A stretch of 64,000 nt of DNA. It comes from Mesorhizobium kowhaii. Lineage in GTDB: Bacteria; Pseudomonadota; Alphaproteobacteria; Rhizobiales; Rhizobiaceae. The DNA lies in the NCBI RefSeq assembly GCF_003253745.1, contig NZ_MZXV01000070.1, forward strand, positions 62,001-126,000, read 5' to 3'. The notes under the pieces were generated by a model. The model ran no database searches. It saw nothing but the letters and a program-made list of their open reading frames with translations, and was not told the origin of the DNA. A program made the translations under genes and the position numbers. This document shows positions 42,960-51,682 of the stretch, piece after piece. Position 1 is the stretch's first letter; each line of letters begins with the position of its first letter.

Positions 42960-44201
42960 ATGCGTCGACAAAAATGGCCTGTCGCCCGGGGTTTAGCGAC
43001 CGCAGTTTCGGCGGTGGCGTTGGTCGTCAGCGGCGGCCAACCCGGGCGAAGCTCCGACCATTTCGACTCTCCGGCCATGACCGCGAACCCGCAGGCAGAT
43101 ATCGGCGATGTCTATGCCTGGACCGCGCCAGAGGGCGATCGGCTGAACCTGGCCATGACCGTTGTCGGGCACACCTTCTCGGACCGGCTCCAGTACATAT
43201 TTCGCATCGACAGCGGGAAGGCGTTTGGCCGCACTACTGCCTCGACGGAGATCATCTGCCGGTTTCCGGCGCCAAAAATGGCAAGCTGCCGATTGGGCAC
43301 CGTGGATTCAGTGGAAGGCGATGCCAGCGACGCGAAGGGGCTGGAGAGCCACAACGGTCACTTCCGGTTGTTCGCCGGGTTGCGGGACGATCCGTTCTAC
43401 AACAACGTCAAGGGGTCATTGGCCGCCTATGGGGTTGTGTTGGCCGCGCTCAAGAGCGGTGCCGCGAAACCCGACGAAGCCGGATGTCCGCAGCTGGACC
43501 AGGAAACCACCGCAAAGGTTGGCGACCAATGGCGCCATACCGACGGCGGCCCGGCAACGAACCTCCTCGCCAACTGGACCGCCTCCGCCATCGTCATCTC
43601 GGTCGACCTTGCGGTCGTGTCGAAGGGCGGGCCGATACTGGCGGTGAGGGGTTCATCGACAACATCGACCAAGACTCTCGATCGGATGGCGCGGCCGTTC
43701 GTGGGGAACACGCTGCTCGGCGTTTCACCCTTCTCGACCGATGATGCGAGCGGTGACGAGCGGGAAGCGTTCAACACGGCGACCGCGAAAGCCAGTATGT
43801 CGTATACGGCGCGGATCGAGAAATCCCTGGCATTCCAGGACAGCCTCGACGGCAAGTGCGGCAATCAGTTGCTTGCGGACAGGTCCCCGGTCCCATCACA
43901 ACGCTACCATGCCCTTGCCACCATATTCGTGGACGACCGCCTATGGGTGAACAGTGCGGCGCGGGTCTGCCGGCAGTTTCTAGCGGTCGAGCTCGCTTCA
44001 CTGGCCAAACTTTCGCTGTTCGACGCCGATTGCGGTGGTCGCAGCCCGACCTACGACACGCCGAACATCTGGCGGTCGTTCCTGGTCAGCGGGACGACGG
44101 ACGATATCGCCTGGGACGGCTTGCGTGGCGACGAGCATCCGGCTTCGGCGACGATCTTCCCGTTCCTGGCGCCGCCCGATGCCAAGGGCGTGGACCATTG
44201 A
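42960..44201 (+). CDS. Exported DUF4331 protein, copy 2
   Basis: A 413-aa protein from ATG 42960 with AGGAG eight bases upstream. Residues 1-30 are a signal peptide (ATAVSAVALVVSGGQPGRSS). The mature start SDHFDSPAMTANPQADIGDV then YAWTAP is the DUF4331 signature, with an acidic/His patch that may bind metal. Six or more cysteines suggest disulfides and a periplasmic location. The function of the family is unknown. It heads a compact operon with HupE, a membrane protein and DUF4198. It is longer than copy 1 and has a leader, so the two are divergent members. Confidence 0.85.
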   Translation: MRRQKWPVARGLATAVSAVALVVSGGQPGRSSDHFDSPAMTANPQADIGDVYAWTAPEGDRLNLAMTVVGHTFSDRLQYIFRIDSGKAFGRTTASTEIICRFPAPKMASCRLGTVDSVEGDASDAKGLESHNGHFRLFAGLRDDPFYNNVKGSLAAYGVVLAALKSGAAKPDEAGCPQLDQETTAKVGDQWRHTDGGPATNLLANWTASAIVISVDLAVVSKGGPILAVRGSSTTSTKTLDRMARPFVGNTLLGVSPFSTDDASGDEREAFNTATAKASMSYTARIEKSLAFQDSLDGKCGNQLLADRSPVPSQRYHALATIFVDDRLWVNSAARVCRQFLAVELASLAKLSLFDADCGGRSPTYDTPNIWRSFLVSGTTDDIAWDGLRGDEHPASATIFPFLAPPDAKGVDH

Positions 44202-44209
44202 CCGTGAGG

Positions 44210-44818
44210 ATGTCCGACCGAAACTTTCGAATGTCCGCGGCGGTGGCGGCAGTCGCCGGTGTGCTGCTGATGTCCGGATCGGCGCAAGCGCATACGGGAA
44301 CCGGACTGCCCGGGGGATTCGGTTCGGGGTTTTGGCATCCCCTGAACGGGGCTGACCATCTGCTGGCAATGGTGTCGGTGGGCCTTTGGGGCGCGTTCCT
44401 GGGGCGCCCTCTCATCTATCTGCTGCCGGTGATCTTCCCAACGGTCATGGCAGTCGGCGCCGTGCTCGGCATGGTCGGGTTGCCGGCACCACCGGTGGAG
44501 ATCGGCATCGCGCTATCGGTTCTGGTGCTCGGGAGTTGCATCGCCCTGGCCATCAGGGCTCCCGTATGGGCCGCGGCCATCATCGTGGCTGCTTTTGCGC
44601 TGTTCCATGGCTACGCCCATGGCAGGGAGCTGCCGTCGGCGGCCGATCCCGTCGCCTACAGCGCAGGCTTCGTCCTCGCGACCGGCCTGTTGCACGTAGC
44701 GGGCATCGGCATCGGCGCGCTGAATGCTTATCGCTGGGGTAGTATCGCGGTACGCCTGGTGGGCGGTCTTATCGCCGCTGCCGGCTTGTGGTTTCTCCAA
44801 GCGGCGGTGAGCGTGTGA
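44210..44818 (+). CDS. HupE/UreJ-family membrane protein, copy 2
   Basis: A 202-aa protein. ATG 44210 begins eight bases after the DUF4331 stop. The signal peptide (AAVAAVAGVLLMSGSAQA) ends so that mature HTGTGLP starts with His, as in other HupE/UreJ transporters. Motifs HPLNGADHLLAMVSV and FALFHGYAHGRELP carry the metal-binding histidines; about six membrane segments. The likely role is uptake of Ni, Co or another divalent metal. The stop overlaps the next gene's GTG. Confidence 0.87.
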   Translation: MSDRNFRMSAAVAAVAGVLLMSGSAQAHTGTGLPGGFGSGFWHPLNGADHLLAMVSVGLWGAFLGRPLIYLLPVIFPTVMAVGAVLGMVGLPAPPVEIGIALSVLVLGSCIALAIRAPVWAAAIIVAAFALFHGYAHGRELPSAADPVAYSAGFVLATGLLHVAGIGIGALNAYRWGSIAVRLVGGLIAAAGLWFLQAAVSV

Positions 44819-45300
44819 GGGGCGGAGCACTCCCTCCAGCCCTGCTGCTGGCGGCGCTGGCTCTCGCGCTCGCCTTTGCCACGCCGCGCGTTCGGATCGT
44901 CAGCCTCATTGCGTTGGCCATCACGCTTGGCGCGCTGTCGCAACTGGAGCTTCCGCGCGGCTGGTTGGAGATCGCCTTTCTCGGGTGCTGGGCAAGCACC
45001 GTGGTGAATGCCGCCGCTGTGCACTTGCCCGGCGGTGTTGGGTGGCGTAGCGGGCTCGCCCTCTCGCTCAACTCGGGGGTGTGGGTCACCGCGGTGGTCC
45101 GGCTCGCCGGCACGCCATCGGACCTGCCAAAGGCGTGCTTGATGTTGATCGTGCTGATACCCGCCGGCTGGCTGGTCGCTCGGCGGGCCCCGATCGCCGT
45201 CAAGGTCGGGTCGAGCTGGCTCATCGCCATCGCCATCTTGTGCGCCACGCTGCCGTTCCTCCCCGTTACACCGGGCTACTTGCCCGATCATCTCGAATAG
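44815..45300 (+). CDS. Small polytopic membrane protein of the DUF4331-HupE-DUF4198 operon
   Basis: GTG 44815 overlaps the HupE stop (GTGA), giving a 161-aa protein with five or six hydrophobic segments (PPALLLAALALALAFATP, GWLEIAFLGCWASTVVNAAA, ACLMLIVLIPAGWLVA). I do not recognise a family. Its tight position between HupE and DUF4198 suggests a subunit or accessory factor of the same putative metal system. Confidence 0.72.
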   Translation: MRGGALPPALLLAALALALAFATPRVRIVSLIALAITLGALSQLELPRGWLEIAFLGCWASTVVNAAAVHLPGGVGWRSGLALSLNSGVWVTAVVRLAGTPSDLPKACLMLIVLIPAGWLVARRAPIAVKVGSSWLIAIAILCATLPFLPVTPGYLPDHLE

Positions 45301-45307
45301 GGCAGCC

Positions 45308-46192
45308 ATGAACCTTGATCATCCCAAGCGCTCCATTCGAAGCCGACGCCGACGCGCGCGCTTGGCGCTCGCAATCGTGCTGTGCTGCGGTGGCGCGCCG
45401 GTTAATGCCCATGACTTCTGGGTCCAGCCAAGCGCGTTTTGGCTGTCGCCCACGGCCATTACGACCATGACGCTGCAGGTGGGACACGGTCCTGCCCGCC
45501 AGCGTTCACCGATCACGCTTCGCCGCATCATACGATACGAAGCGTTTGCTCCAGATGGGTCCAGGGCCGATCTCAAAGAGCGATTGCAATTGGGCGCGCC
45601 GTCAGCAGATGGATCCTTCGTCTTCCAGAAGCCCGGTGCCCATGTAATCGTCTTCCAGACGGACGATCGCGCCCAAGTGCACCTCCCGTTCATCAGATTC
45701 AACGATTACATCAAAGCCGAAGGATTGACGCCGGCGATAGACCTACGGGTTCGGCTCAATCGGATGGACCGCGACGGATCGGAGAATTACAGCCGGTGCG
45801 CGAAGTCGATCGTGCAGGTGGGGGGCGCAGTTGCGGGTAACCAGTCGCAGGCCACCCGTATCCTAGGCTTGCCCCTCGAGATCGTACCGGATCGCAGCCC
45901 CTATGCGCTGCCACGATCTACCACGCTTCCCGTGCGCGTTCTTTATCTCGGGCGGCCGCTGGTGGGCGCGTTGGTGAAGCTGACGCGCCTGGAGGACGAC
46001 GCCGTGCCGTTCGAGATGCACCGCACGGATCGCGCGGGACGCGCCACCTTCGCCATGCCGTCCGGTGGGACTTGGTTGCTGAATGTCATTTGGACCAGGG
46101 TCCAGCCGAGCTCGGCCGAGACCGATTTCGACACGACGTTTTCCAGCCTGAGCTTCGGTTTTTCACCGAACCGGGCAGTTCGGACTCCCTAG
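45308..46192 (+). CDS. DUF4198-family periplasmic protein
   Basis: A 294-aa exported protein, ATG 45308, eight bases after the previous stop. The leader (RLALAIVLCCGGAPVNA) is followed by the family hallmark HDFWVQPSAFWLSP at the mature N-terminus, whose His suits metal binding. The body is beta-rich, with two Ig-like parts (HVIVFQTDDRAQVHLP; TLPVRVLYLGRPLVGALVKL). DUF4198 proteins accompany Ni/Co importers as periplasmic binding or stalk components, so with HupE this supports a metal-uptake role. It ends in VRTP at 46192, close to the convergent gene. Confidence 0.83.
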   Translation: MNLDHPKRSIRSRRRRARLALAIVLCCGGAPVNAHDFWVQPSAFWLSPTAITTMTLQVGHGPARQRSPITLRRIIRYEAFAPDGSRADLKERLQLGAPSADGSFVFQKPGAHVIVFQTDDRAQVHLPFIRFNDYIKAEGLTPAIDLRVRLNRMDRDGSENYSRCAKSIVQVGGAVAGNQSQATRILGLPLEIVPDRSPYALPRSTTLPVRVLYLGRPLVGALVKLTRLEDDAVPFEMHRTDRAGRATFAMPSGGTWLLNVIWTRVQPSSAETDFDTTFSSLSFGFSPNRAVRTP

Positions 46193-46238
46193 CCATGGCG
46201 CAGCTTGAGCCTCGGAAGCGCCAGCTGCCGTGTGCAAG

Positions 46239-46760
46239 CTACGTTGCTGTTTCAGCCGGCGCATGGTCACGAAAGACGTCATTCATGGCCCCGAAATCCT
46301 CCGGTGGCCGGGTGCGGGCCAGATAGAGCTGAAACGGGTGCGAGTAAGCATCGTGACGTCGCGGCCACCATACGCTTTGCACGCCGGGGCTATGGTAATA
46401 CATGCGGACCATATTTTCCCAACCGTGCCATTGAGACGGCTCCAGAATCCCAGCCTCGCGCTGGTACCACGCATTCTCCGCGAGCTTGAAATAGGAGAAC
46501 AGGAAGTAATGCGCGATGATCCGCTGCTCGCGGCTCGACGCGTTCCAATCCTGAGTTACAATCGCCAAGGCTTCGCCCAGGGCCGGCGCTTCCATCCCCG
46601 GAATATTGAGGCAGGCGATCGACGTAGAAAGCGAGTCGATGACCGCTAGTTTTTGAAAGCGCACGCTTTGCCGAACCTGGCGTCCGACGAAGAACAGCGA
46701 ACCCAGCACCCCGAGTGCCGCAATTACCTGGCCGAGGCTGGCAGCGTCTTGCAGCGACAT
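46239..46760 (-). CDS. Conserved hypothetical protein with one membrane anchor
   Basis: A 173-aa protein from ATG 46760 with GAGGAG seven bases upstream. Residues 8-28 form a membrane helix (SLGQVIAALGVLGSLFFVGR), followed by a cytoplasmic helical domain (EQRIIAHYFLFSYFKLAENA, then WENMVRMYYHSPGVQSVW). It resembles small uncharacterised proteins frequent in proteobacteria. Function unknown. Confidence 0.7.
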   Translation of the reverse strand: MSLQDAASLGQVIAALGVLGSLFFVGRQVRQSVRFQKLAVIDSLSTSIACLNIPGMEAPALGEALAIVTQDWNASSREQRIIAHYFLFSYFKLAENAWYQREAGILEPSQWHGWENMVRMYYHSPGVQSVWWPRRHDAYSHPFQLYLARTRPPEDFGAMNDVFRDHAPAETAT

Positions 46761-46792
46761 TTTGGTCTCCTCGTCCAGGCCCGTCTTGGCCT

Positions 46793-48125
46793 TTAGAATG
46801 TCAGCTCGCTCTTCAGCCCGGCCACGCCCACGCCGCGTGCTGGCATCTCCACCGGCGTGGTGGACCCATTGGAGGTTGGGGCGAAGCTGCAGGTAGCGAA
46901 GAGGCCGGAAGCCATAATGGAGTTCGAGCTCGAGTTCCGGAGGCTTGGCCGGGTCGTCCCGCGAGCAACTCCGCTCGGGCCAAGCGGCCGTTTATGTGGG
47001 TTCGGGCTATGCCGAACCCCAGTTCGCCGCTCGGCACGCCGGCGATCAGCCCCTTCATAAAACATGCCCGCGGCAACCTGATTGTCGATTAACGAGGTGC
47101 GGCGGTCGGTCTGCACCACATTGAGAAATACCGTGACGCCGGAGACGCTGGCGCCGTCGACTGAACGACCCTTGAGTTGCTGTTGAGCGCTTGCCCACAA
47201 ACCGTAGGACGAGGTGCGCTCGATCTGCGAAAGGTCGGATGGCGGCGTAGGGCGTAGCTCGCCTGTCACCACGCCGACCATAGGCGAGGTGCTTATCCAG
47301 CCGCCGACCCGGTGTGCACCGACGCGCCCGCCATTGCCCCCGGTGCGCAGCCCAATCTCCGCTGGAATGAGCACGCCGGTCGCGCCGCCATGTCCGAGCG
47401 TGAACTTGCTGGAGAGGTTGCGGGGGTTCTCCTCATAGACCGCGACCTGGATGAACTTCTTCCCGAGATCACCACGGACCCGCCCGCCCCACTGGCCGAT
47501 CGGCCAGCTATACCAATAATCGCCAGCGACGTTTCCGGGCTGCGACCCGCAGAAGCTCAGATTCTGGAACGTGCAGGAAAAGACCCCGAAGTCCTCCCCG
47601 GGCGACGTCCTGCCTGCCTTGGGGCGGATCGCACCGCGAAATGCGGCGACCTCGTACCAGATCTGGGTCAGTCGCCAGGTCTGGCCGCCGCCGTAAATCT
47701 CCTGGGTTTCCTGCAAGGTGCCGAGCCGAGCGACTTGGGTCAAGCTGTCGACCGCGGCGATAGGTGATGGTCGCCTGCACTTGGCCGGGCGCGACCTGAA
47801 GACGCCGATCGGCGTCGATCTGGGCGCCGACATTGAACCCCCCGGTCTCATCGACTTTCTGGCGTCGCCCACCCGTGTAGTTCCACGCCGCTTCCGAGAT
47901 ATAGTGGCTGCTGACAATGATGCCCTCGCTTGCGAGGAGGGGCTTCGAACCAAGCCAGTCGCCGCCCAATCCGAGTGGCTCGCCAACTTGGTTCGGCGCC
48001 GAAGGTGGCCCGGCCGCCGACCCGTCATCCTCGGCATCCGTAGCGATCCCAGTCGTACCAGCTGATTGTCCGCGAGCCGCTCCGGCAAACACGACGGGCG
48101 CCAGAAACGTAAATACCGTGATCAT
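46793..48125 (-). pseudogene. OprB-family carbohydrate porin, multiply frameshifted
   Basis: Start ATG 48125, signal peptide ITVFTFLAPVVFAGAARGQ, then PLGLGGDWLGSKPLLASEGI, the OprB hallmark. The frame changes near 47750 (joining SLTQVARLGTLQETQEIYGG), near 47055 in GGGG (LIAGVPSGELGFGIARTHIN), near 46945 (PELELELHYGFRPLRYLQLR) and near 46835 (back to VAGLKSELTF, the natural C-terminus). At least four indels are needed, yet nearly all of the porin is readable. It would have been an outer-membrane channel for sugars. Decay or poor assembly are both possible. Confidence 0.75.
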
Positions 48126-48223
48126 CTTTATTGCGCGAGTCACTCGCCCTCCGTCGGAGATCAAGACCTTCTTCAGGATCGGAGATCGCAGTGAATGCTA
48201 ATAAAGGCTACGCTTCGAGAGGG

Positions 48224-48254
48224 TATTCTGAGATCCAATACCAAGGTGTGATTG
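48224..48254 (+). promoter_or_regulatory. Degenerate 31-bp element, copy Q
   Basis: Only AATACC-AAGGTG-TGATTG of the right half is recognisable, about 60 nt before the crotonase fragment. Confidence 0.3.
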
Positions 48255-48315
48255 TACGTCGTTCGATCGACCCAATTCTTGAGATCGGGTTTTCGGTAAA
48301 AGAACGGAGCGAACG

Positions 48316-48599
48316 ATGGCATTCAAAAGTACGATGAACCTCGCGCTCGCGGGGCTAGGTTGCCGATGGCGGTGAGTCCAGTGGCCGCGAGATCGGCGGC
48401 CGGCGTCGGCACCGTCTCCGATACCAAGCCTGCGGATAGTGAGCAGTTCCGTATCACGCATGTCACCCCGGCCTATTGGCAAGTGACGATCAATCGGCCG
48501 CCCTTCAATATCTTTGGGCCCGACGCGGTACCGGAACTAGCGCGCGTTCTGACGCAGATCGAGCGGGATCCAAAACTCGATATGTACGCCGCTCGCTGA
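48316..48599 (+). pseudogene. 5' fragment of an exported crotonase
   Basis: ATG 48316 follows GGAG. The leader begins MAFKSTMNLALAGLG and shifts frame near 48355 into LPMAVSPVAARSAAGVG. It then reads FRITHVTPAYWQVTINRPPF and PELARVLTQIERDPKLD, the first ~60 residues of the crotonase family seen at 10772 and 30175. At about 48575 it runs into fumarase sequence. It is the third crotonase locus in the window, again with a signal peptide. Confidence 0.7.
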
Positions 48600-48817
48600 T
48601 GCTGGTGACCGCGCTCGCGCCGGTGATCGGCTACGACAAGGCGTCGGCGATCGCGCACTACGCATTGGAGCACGACCTGACGTTGAAGGAGGGTGCGCTG
48701 CAGCTCGGCCATGTCGACGAGGCGACGTTTGAGCCCGTGATCGATCCGGCAAAGATGGTCAGGCCTTACGTGGCCAACGAAGCCGATCGGAGCATTTCGG
48801 CCATCAACAGCATCTGA
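48573..48817 (+). pseudogene. fumC: 3' fragment of class II fumarase (fumC)
   Basis: About 80 residues match the FumC C-terminus: VRRSLMLVTALAPVIGYDKA, then LEHDLTLKEGALQLGHVDEA and FEPVIDPAKMV. No active-site parts are present. It begins exactly where the crotonase fragment ends, so two unrelated genes were joined by deletion or recombination. The intact malic enzyme gene follows 26 bp later, suggesting an ancestral fumC-malic enzyme neighbourhood. Confidence 0.72.
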
Positions 48818-48843
48818 CAACCGCGAGTACATGGAGCAAAACG

Positions 48844-50496
48844 ATGAATGCACCATCCAGGACGACTGCGTCGGCGCCGGAGCACCTCACAGGTTACGAT
48901 CTGCTGCGCAATCCGCGTCTGAACAAAGGCACCTCGTTCACGCAAACAGAACGCCGCGCCTTGGGCCTCGAAGGTCTGCTGCCGCCCGCCGTGCTGTCAA
49001 CCGAACTGCAGGTGGCGCGCCGCCACGACGAGATCTCCAGCCTCGATGACGATCTGCAGAAATATCTTGTGCTCTCGGACCTGCAGGCGCGTAACGAGAC
49101 GCTCTATTACGCCGTCCTGATGTCGGATCCGGCGGCCTATATGCCGATCGTGTACACTCCCACGGTCGGCGAGGCGTGCCAGAAATTCGGCCATATTTTT
49201 CGCCAGCCGCGCGGCATCTATCTGCCGATCAGCGCGCGCGGCCGCGTGAAGGAGCTGCTTTCCAACTGGCCCGACAAGGACGTGCGCTTCCTTGTCGTGA
49301 CCGACGGCGAGCGCATCCTCGGGCTCGGGGATCTTGGCGCCGGCGGCATGGGCATTCCAATTGGGAAACTCTCTCTGTGCACGGCCTGCGCCGGCGTGCC
49401 GCCGCAAAACTGCCTGCCCGTCGTCCTCGACGTCGGCACGAACAACCAGGCTCTACTCGACGACCCACTCTACTTGGGACTGCGGCAGGGCCGCGTTCGC
49501 GGTGACGAATACATGGCGTTCGTCGAGGAATTTGTCGCAGCGGTACAGCAGCTCTACCCGAAATGCTGCATTCAATGGGAAGACTTTGGGAACATCAATG
49601 CCGTGCCCATCCTCGAGCGTTACCGGAATGAGATCTGCACGTTCAATGACGACATTCAGGGCACTGCGGGGGTCGCGCTCGCTGGAATTCTGGCCTCCTT
49701 GCGCATCACAAAACAGAAGATCACCGATCAGCGGTTCCTGTTTCTCGGTGCAGGCTCCGCGGCGACCGGGATCGCGGAGCTGATCAGTCAGGCCATGGCT
49801 GGAGCCGGGATGGACATAGATGAGGCAAGGCGTCGCAACGCTCTCTTCGATCTCAATGGTCTGCTCGTCACGTCGCGCAAGGATGTTGCTGACTTTCAGC
49901 GCCCATTCGTGCAGGACCGGTCGCCGATCTCGACATTCCTTGAGGCGGTCAGGACCCTGAAGCCCACGGGCATCATCGGGGTCAGCGGGGTGCCGAAGCT
50001 GTTCACCCGTGAGGTGATCGAAACCATGGCGGAGCTCAATCGACGGCCGATCATCTTTCCCTACTCCAATCCGACCTCGCGCTCCGAAGCCACGGCGGAG
50101 GAAGTCTATCGCTGGTCCGACGGTCGCGCCATCTTTGCCAGCGGCAGCCCGTTTCCCCCGGTGGAGCTCGACGGCCGGAAACTCGTCCCAAACCAGGGCA
50201 ACAACGTTTACATCTTCCCCGCAATGGCTATGGCGATCTTCGCCACCGAGGCCAAGCGCGTCACTGAGGACATGTTCCTCACCGCCGCGCAGGCAATCGC
50301 CGAGCAGGTCAGCGAGGAGAACCTCGCGGCAGGGCTCATCTACCCTCCGCGCGAGCGGATTTTCAGCGCCTCGCTGCATGTGGCCGAGCGGGTTGCGGCT
50401 CGCATCTTCGAACAGGGGCTGGCGCGGGTACCGCAGCCGGACGATGTCGGCGCGCTGATCCGCTCGAGCGTCTACCGCCCGGTCTACCCAGTGTGA
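48844..50496 (+). CDS. maeA: NAD-dependent malic enzyme (SfcA/MaeA type)
   Basis: A 550-aa enzyme that oxidises malate to pyruvate and CO2 with NAD+. Length and layout match the large bacterial/eukaryotic type. Motifs: IVYTPTVGEACQKF (catalytic Tyr), VVTDGERILGLGDLGAGGMG, CTFNDDIQGTAGVALAGIL (metal ligands and first dinucleotide site), FLGAGSAATGIAELI (Rossmann fold) and FPYSNPTSRSEAT. ATG 48844 is shortly after the fumC fragment. It would supply pyruvate from C4 acids. It looks fully functional, in contrast to its broken neighbours. Confidence 0.93.
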   Translation: MNAPSRTTASAPEHLTGYDLLRNPRLNKGTSFTQTERRALGLEGLLPPAVLSTELQVARRHDEISSLDDDLQKYLVLSDLQARNETLYYAVLMSDPAAYMPIVYTPTVGEACQKFGHIFRQPRGIYLPISARGRVKELLSNWPDKDVRFLVVTDGERILGLGDLGAGGMGIPIGKLSLCTACAGVPPQNCLPVVLDVGTNNQALLDDPLYLGLRQGRVRGDEYMAFVEEFVAAVQQLYPKCCIQWEDFGNINAVPILERYRNEICTFNDDIQGTAGVALAGILASLRITKQKITDQRFLFLGAGSAATGIAELISQAMAGAGMDIDEARRRNALFDLNGLLVTSRKDVADFQRPFVQDRSPISTFLEAVRTLKPTGIIGVSGVPKLFTREVIETMAELNRRPIIFPYSNPTSRSEATAEEVYRWSDGRAIFASGSPFPPVELDGRKLVPNQGNNVYIFPAMAMAIFATEAKRVTEDMFLTAAQAIAEQVSEENLAAGLIYPPRERIFSASLHVAERVAARIFEQGLARVPQPDDVGALIRSSVYRPVYPV

Positions 50497-50509
50497 GGCG
50501 CGGACACAG

Positions 50510-50776
50510 GTGGCCGTTGTCCGTGAGGGCTTTGCAGCGACAGCGGCCGCGGCTGTGCTCCATCGCGCCAATCCCGCGGCACTCGACCACTGCCTGTTGG
50601 CCTATGTCTCCGCGCCCGAGCCAGGCCATCGTCAACTCGCGGAGAAGATCGGCCTGACACCGCTCTTCGATCTTGGGATGGGCGAGGGGGAGGGCACCGG
50701 CGCCGCGCTCGCCGCCGGCATGGTCAAGGCGGCTGGGCTCATCCATTCAGGCATGCTCGCAGCGCTGCCAGCATGA
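50510..50776 (+). pseudogene. cobT: cobT C-terminal fragment
   Basis: An 88-aa frame resembles the end of nicotinate-nucleotide:dimethylbenzimidazole phosphoribosyltransferase: VREGFAATAAAAVLHRANPA, SAPEPGHRQLAEKIGLTPL, then GEGTGAALAAGMVKAAG. The intact enzyme is about 340 aa. It begins just after the malic enzyme stop with no start signal of its own, so it is a remnant of a cobalamin gene. Confidence 0.6.
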
Positions 50777-51682
50777 CGCCGCCCACCGACCTGACGGGGA
50801 TGCTGATCCCGTTGCGCGGAGCACCTTCGCACGCTCGCCGCTATGGCGCTGCACAGGGATGATCAATGCCGCAGCACTGCCTTTTCCGCTGCTGGCCTTC
50901 GCCGTCGAACCGGTCGGTGTCGGTCAGGCCAGCGAGCCATTGATTTGCGACGAAATAATGCCCTAGTTGGAGCGGTGACGGTACTTTTCAAGGCGGTCTG
51001 GGCACGCCGTCGAACGCCGCAAAGTGCAAAATGGCGTGTGATTGGTCTCGATAGTTGGTGAAACCTGAAAATATTTTTCGCAGCGATTTTCCCTTTAAAA
51101 TCAAAAGCGTAATTTTTTGACGGTCTTGATGTCGGAGTTTACTCGACGCTGAAAGATATTTGACAGTGATTTCAATGAGTTATATGCTGTTTGAACAATC
51201 GAGTGGGAGTGAGGGACTGACAGCGGCAGCGTAAAAACTGCAACCCTCTCGCTCTGCCCTATCGCTCTCCTTTTTCACTCCGCGTTAGATGCCGCCCATC
51301 GCTTCCTGTGCTCCTTCCTGACTGTTTTGCTGATCTGATGCATCATTGCCTCGGAAGTAAATCCCGTTCAGCCTCGCAGAGAGCTCTGGCGTACCAAGGC
51401 GTGCAAATCGGCGGGTCAGAAAGGCACGAGCCGGATACGTGCCCAGTCGACTTCGCAGCACCCGGCCGCTCGTTTAACGCGACCATAAGTAATATCGGGA
51501 TTCGAATGAGAATTTCATGACGAACGGAAAAAGCGGAAACGGCGAGGCCCGTCGGACGAGACAGAATGGCAACGGAGAAAAGGTAGGCGACAACCCCGTT
51601 GTACCTGCAGCCGTCACAACTGTCCGGCGAGAGCCAGGTCAAGCTCGGCGAAATCTGGCCGATTGGCTGCCGCCTTGGCGCG
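50777..51682. other. Gene-poor scar, locally AT-rich
   Basis: No supported gene. Positions about 51060-51200 are much richer in A/T than the surroundings (runs of T and A near 51070-51120), which may mark foreign DNA or a promoter region. Short frames here have no family match. Confidence 0.4.

Noticed and set aside
1842..48254. Reading the 31-bp element as a CRISPR repeat or integron attC site
   Set aside because: Copies are dispersed, not spaced as an array, and lack the attC core sequences. They lie at a fixed side and distance from start codons, which fits a promoter or operator better.
1842..48254. Reading the 31-bp element as a standard EcfG-type stress promoter
   Set aside because: The GGAAC and CGTT boxes with 16-17 bp spacing are not seen, and the conserved core is a palindrome instead. 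Another ECF type is not excluded.
49453..50571. 372-aa frame opposite the malic enzyme
   Set aside because: Antisense shadow of a strongly conserved enzyme.
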